NCBI GenBank assembly: GCA_021810905.1 | Contig: JAJZQH010000005.1 | Coordinates: 163,150 to 227,149 of the forward strand | DNA from: a bacterium | Lineage (GTDB): Bacteria; UBA10199; 2-02-FULL-44-16; JAAZCA01 | Direction of reading: 5' to 3' | DNA length: 64,000 nucleotides | Part shown: in pieces, positions 61,984-64,000 of the stretch | How positions within the stretch are numbered: position 1 is the first letter of the stretch | Layout: the number at the start of each line of letters is the position of its first letter | Made by a program: the position numbers and the translations under genes | The notes under the pieces: generated by a model | Seen by the model: only the letters and a program-made list of their open reading frames with translations | The model's database searches: none | What the model was told of the DNA's origin: nothing

Positions 61984-61999
61984 TACCTATTTCATTACA
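61984..61999. promoter_or_regulatory. Operator candidate upstream of fic
   Basis: TTACCTATTTCATTAC, the exact reverse complement of 63102-63117 downstream of the gene. It sits 27 bp before the fic start, overlapping a likely promoter. The C-terminal winged helix of the Fic protein is a natural candidate to bind it. Confidence 0.5.
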
Positions 62000-62026
62000 T
62001 AATTCATTGTGCCCGGGAGGTGATCC

Positions 62027-63082
62027 ATGAAAACGCTCCAACAGCTCTCTTCAGACCTTGAACAGATCCCAGCTGCGATCTCCTGGTACCTGACCGATCT
62101 CGGTGAAGCGAAGGGAAAGCAGGAGCTCTTTACCAGGCAGTCGCCTCAAAAGCTCACGACCCTGCGCGAACATGCCTTGATCGAGAGCGCCGTTTCCTCC
62201 AACCGCATCGAAGGCGTCGAGGTGAATCGGGCGCGTATCGGGACCGTCGTGTTTGGAAAGGCCCTGTTGCGCGATCGCAATGAAGAAGAGGTTCGCGGCT
62301 ATCGCAAGGCCTTGGACTGGATTCATCAAAAAGGGGCGCGCATCCCGATCTCGGAGAAGACGATTCTGGAGCTTCACCGGCTCACGCGTGGCGAGATCTG
62401 GGATGCCGGCAAATACAAGGAAAAGGACGGCGACATCATCGAGAAATTTCCGGATGGGCGTGAGCGCGTCCGTTTCAAGACCGTCAGGGCGGCCGAGACG
62501 AAGCGCTTCATGAAAGAACTGATCACAGTATGGAACGATGTCATCAAACAGCGAACCGTTCAGCCGCTCATCGCGCTGGCGGCGTTTAACCTGGATTTTC
62601 TCTGCATCCATCCTTTTCGTGACGGCAATGGAAGGGTGTCCCGGCTCTTGCTGCTCCTCCAGTGTTATCACCTGGGATATGAGGTGGGTCGCTACGTGAG
62701 CCTTGAGCGGCTCATCGAGGAGAACAAAGAGCGTTATTATGAAACGCTGGAGCAGTCCTCGCGGCGCTGGCATGAGGGGAAACACGATCCCTGGCTCTAT
62801 GTCGGCTTTCTTCTGTACACGTTGAAGACCGCGTATCGTGAATTCGAGGAGCGGATGGGGGAGATGCAGAGCCCGCGCGGTGAGAAAACGGTCCTCGTCA
62901 CGGACGCCGTTCGGAAGTCGGCTGAGATCTTCCGCATTGCCGATATCCAGAGCGCTTGCCCCGGCATCAGCGTGGACCTGATCCGGAAGGTGCTCACGGG
63001 TCTGCGGCGCGAGGGCCGGGTGACGTGTCTTGGCCGCGGACAGGCGGCGCAATGGAAGCGCCGGGGAAAATGGGGGAATTAG
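62027..63082 (+). CDS. Fic-family AMP-transferase with C-terminal winged helix
   Basis: 351 residues; GGGAGG before ATG 62027. The Fic core HPFRDGNGRVSR (195-206) carries the catalytic His and phosphate loop. An N-terminal inhibitory helix with SSNRIEG (57-63; pattern S/T-x3-E-G) marks it as class II, self-inhibited. Residues about 295-350 (IFRIADIQSACPGISVDLIR, VLTGLRREGRVTCLGRG) form a winged helix-turn-helix. Such proteins modify target proteins with AMP; those with wHTH probably also regulate transcription. Matching repeats flank the gene on both sides. No separate antitoxin gene is needed. Confidence 0.9.
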   Translation: MKTLQQLSSDLEQIPAAISWYLTDLGEAKGKQELFTRQSPQKLTTLREHALIESAVSSNRIEGVEVNRARIGTVVFGKALLRDRNEEEVRGYRKALDWIHQKGARIPISEKTILELHRLTRGEIWDAGKYKEKDGDIIEKFPDGRERVRFKTVRAAETKRFMKELITVWNDVIKQRTVQPLIALAAFNLDFLCIHPFRDGNGRVSRLLLLLQCYHLGYEVGRYVSLERLIEENKERYYETLEQSSRRWHEGKHDPWLYVGFLLYTLKTAYREFEERMGEMQSPRGEKTVLVTDAVRKSAEIFRIADIQSACPGISVDLIRKVLTGLRREGRVTCLGRGQAAQWKRRGKWGN

Positions 63083-63086
63083 GTAC

Positions 63087-63117
63087 TACCTATTGAAATA
63101 GGTAATGAAATAGGTAA
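63087..63117. repeat. Palindrome and direct repeats just after fic
   Basis: TACCTATT-GA-AATAGGTA (63087-63104) is a perfect palindrome. Its right half is repeated: GAAATAGGTAA at 63095 and again at 63107. Bases 63102-63117 are the exact reverse complement of the site at 61984-61999. The first base of the palindrome is 5 bp after the fic stop codon. Confidence 0.7.
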
Positions 63118-63343
63118 CGGAATCAGGGGGTCCAGCCTGTATTTTCCGTCTACCGCGGGTTCACCCTTCGCAAATAATGCCCGAACACCGGGTCGGAGAT
63201 ACGCCACCCGCATCGTCTGACGGAGCGAAATGGGGTGTTTCTTTACTTGTTGAAAAATTTGTTCGATTTCAATTTTTGCTCTGTCTTGCGATTTTATATA
63301 CGTGCGAACCCCGACAAGTATTCGAATCCCTGCGAGCGGGGCA

Positions 63344-63375
63344 AAAATAATGCCCCCGTTCGGGGGCATTATTTT
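63344..63375 (-). terminator. Terminator of tRNA-Gln
   Basis: AAAATAATGCCCCCG-tt-CGGGGGCATTATTTT minus one base, a near-perfect 15-bp stem immediately downstream of the tRNA on the minus strand. Confidence 0.8.
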
Positions 63376-63376
63376 G

Positions 63377-63447
63377 CTCAGGGGCAGGGATTCGAACCCC
63401 GATAGCCGGTTCCAGAGACCGGTGTCCTACCGTTGGACGACCCCTGA
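63377..63447 (-). tRNA. tRNA-Gln (anticodon CTG)
   Basis: Minus-strand cloverleaf of 71 nt. Acceptor TCAGGGG/CCCCTGA, D-stem GTCC/GGAC with loop AACGGTA, anticodon stem CCGGT/ACCGG with loop CTCTGGA (anticodon CTG), variable loop CTAT, T-stem CGGGG/CCCTG (one G-T pair) with loop TTCGAAT, and discriminator G. The CCA end is not encoded. A strong terminator follows directly. Confidence 0.93.
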
Positions 63448-63610
63448 ATAAAATTTCAAACATCGCATTCGAATCCCCGCGTACAAGGGGGCGGGGATTG
63501 TCGCTTCGTTCTGACCTATAATGCTTCTTGTTCCTCGCTGCGCTCGTCACTTTTATTATATAGCTGCATTCGCTGCGCCGCTTCGCGGCTTGCTGCCATG
63601 CAGCCTGCGG
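63448..63610. other. Spacer between tRNA-Gln and its truncated copy
   Basis: Upstream flank of the tRNA, holding G+C-rich stretches (CCGCGTACAAGGGGGCGGGG) and a short repeat, GCGCCGCTTCGCGGC, that can fold. No gene is seen. The sequence ATAAAATTTCAAA just upstream of the intact tRNA is repeated upstream of the truncated copy. Confidence 0.4.
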
Positions 63611-63667
63611 TGCGAACCCCGATGATCGGTTCCAGAGACCGACATCCTACCGTTGGATGACCCCTGA
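63611..63667 (-). pseudogene. Truncated duplicate of tRNA-Gln
   Basis: The same 5' acceptor TCAGGGG, D-loop AACGGTA and anticodon loop CTCTGGA, with compensating D-stem (ATCC/GGAT) and anticodon-stem (TCGGT/ACCGA) changes. After GGGGTTCG the sequence leaves the tRNA pattern and no T-stem or acceptor 3' strand exists. A broken second tRNA-Gln, probably by recombination at the 3' end. Confidence 0.8.
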
Positions 63668-63926
63668 ATAAAATTTCAAATAATATCGTATGACTTATAT
63701 CCTGCCTTGAAATCTCGCCTGAATCGAATCAGCGTTGCGGGGCCGTAACATCGCCTTGGTATAGTGTCAAGCATTTCAACGACTTAAAAATAAAAAAGTG
63801 AATCATCCGGAATATTTGTATCTGACATCACATTGAAAAACAAAACGGATGCGAATCGTTGACGCGACGAAAGGCGATCAACTGCGATTGAGTCGATGAT
63901 ATTGCGAGAAAAACGAGAGACGGCGA
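63668..63926. other. 259-bp stretch without a recognisable gene
   Basis: Lies between the tRNA-Gln copies and the last partial gene. A minus-strand TTGACA near 63760 could be the -35 of a tRNA promoter, but the -10 is poor. I see nothing else. Confidence 0.35.
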
Positions 63927-64000
63927 TCAGGGCGACCGCCTCATGAGCCCCCAGATCATCCGGCTGAGCTCGTTGAGCCGTGATTTGAGAGACTCGCTCC
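63927..64000 (-). CDS. C-terminal end of a protein running off the window
   Basis: The minus strand stays open from the right edge to TGA at 63927-63929 and reads SESLKSRLNELSRMIWGLMR and RSP at the end. The helical pattern (LNELSRMIWGLM) resembles the last helix of four-helix-bundle (S23-type) proteins, which end in a similar way. Only 23 residues are visible, so the assignment is tentative. Confidence 0.4.
   Translation of the reverse strand, partial: SESLKSRLNELSRMIWGLMRRSP

Noticed and set aside
62051..63052. 333-codon open frame antisense to fic
   Set aside because: Complementary to the conserved Fic motifs; no independent evidence.
63079..63369. 96-codon minus-strand frame between fic and tRNA-Gln
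   Set aside because: It runs through the fic repeats and the tRNA terminator; part of its sequence is simply the repeat (LPISLPIS).
1..64000. CRISPR array
   Set aside because: No series of identical 25-40-bp repeats with unique spacers is seen anywhere in the window.

Overview
The window is a 64 kb chromosomal segment of a diderm bacterium with roughly 55-58% G+C, using the standard code with ATG, GTG and TTG starts and clear GGAGG-type ribosome sites. Omp85- and OmpA-type outer-membrane proteins, a TolC-MacAB pump, many lipoproteins, a kinase-AAA-TPR signalling protein, myxococcal-type Cys-rich (DUF4215) repeats and a TIGR02147-type regulator point to a deltaproteobacteria-like lineage (Myxococcota, Bdellovibrionota or a related candidate phylum). 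No rRNA or universal marker is present to fix this.

Layout. 1-10.6 kb: lipid and signalling block, with a minus-strand operon patatin -> B12-type radical SAM -> pssA (cut by the left edge), then a plus-strand kinase/AAA/TPR protein, a long-chain acyl-CoA ligase and an OmpA-family protein. 10.7-17.7 kb: Omp85-like barrel with a secreted partner, an NRAMP-UspA fusion, a radical SAM protein of the DNA-modification type, and an HD-GYP protein. 17.9-25.8 kb: a caspase-like protein, a CSLREA/beta-helix/DUF4215 surface protein, lipoproteins, an apparently catalytically altered ROK protein and small secreted proteins. 25.8-32.7 kb: NodIJ-type ABC exporter, a bacterial pyruvate decarboxylase downstream of a PAS membrane sensor, and small secreted proteins. 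32.7-39.1 kb: a 46-residue Lys/Cys microprotein, two DEAD-box helicases, DUF488, DUF190-CrcB and small secreted proteins. 39.2-43.4 kb: tolC-macA-macB. 43.6-52.2 kb: zinc-ribbon membrane protein, MtfA-like peptidase, FKBP isomerase, TPM-domain protein, alanine/sodium symporter and a second acyl-CoA ligase.

52.3-57.5 kb holds the most system-like locus. Two lipoproteins (52298-53281 and 53585-54121) share a homologous domain. The second is translationally coupled to a TIGR02147-family regulator (54118-54963). Near-identical 17-bp palindromes lie upstream of the first lipoprotein and between the regulator and a divergent operon. That operon encodes a 38-residue peptide, a small secreted protein, a sensor histidine kinase and a lipoprotein. 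I read it as a possible peptide- or envelope-responsive regulatory module.

57.5-64 kb looks like an accessory region ending at tRNA-Gln: two divergent Cys-motif paralogues, a collapsed IS1380 transposase, a frameshifted HEPN gene, an ATP-citrate-lyase fragment, a protein built of three degenerate repeats, a Fic protein with its own winged helix flanked by matching inverted-repeat elements, one intact tRNA-Gln and a truncated duplicate of it.
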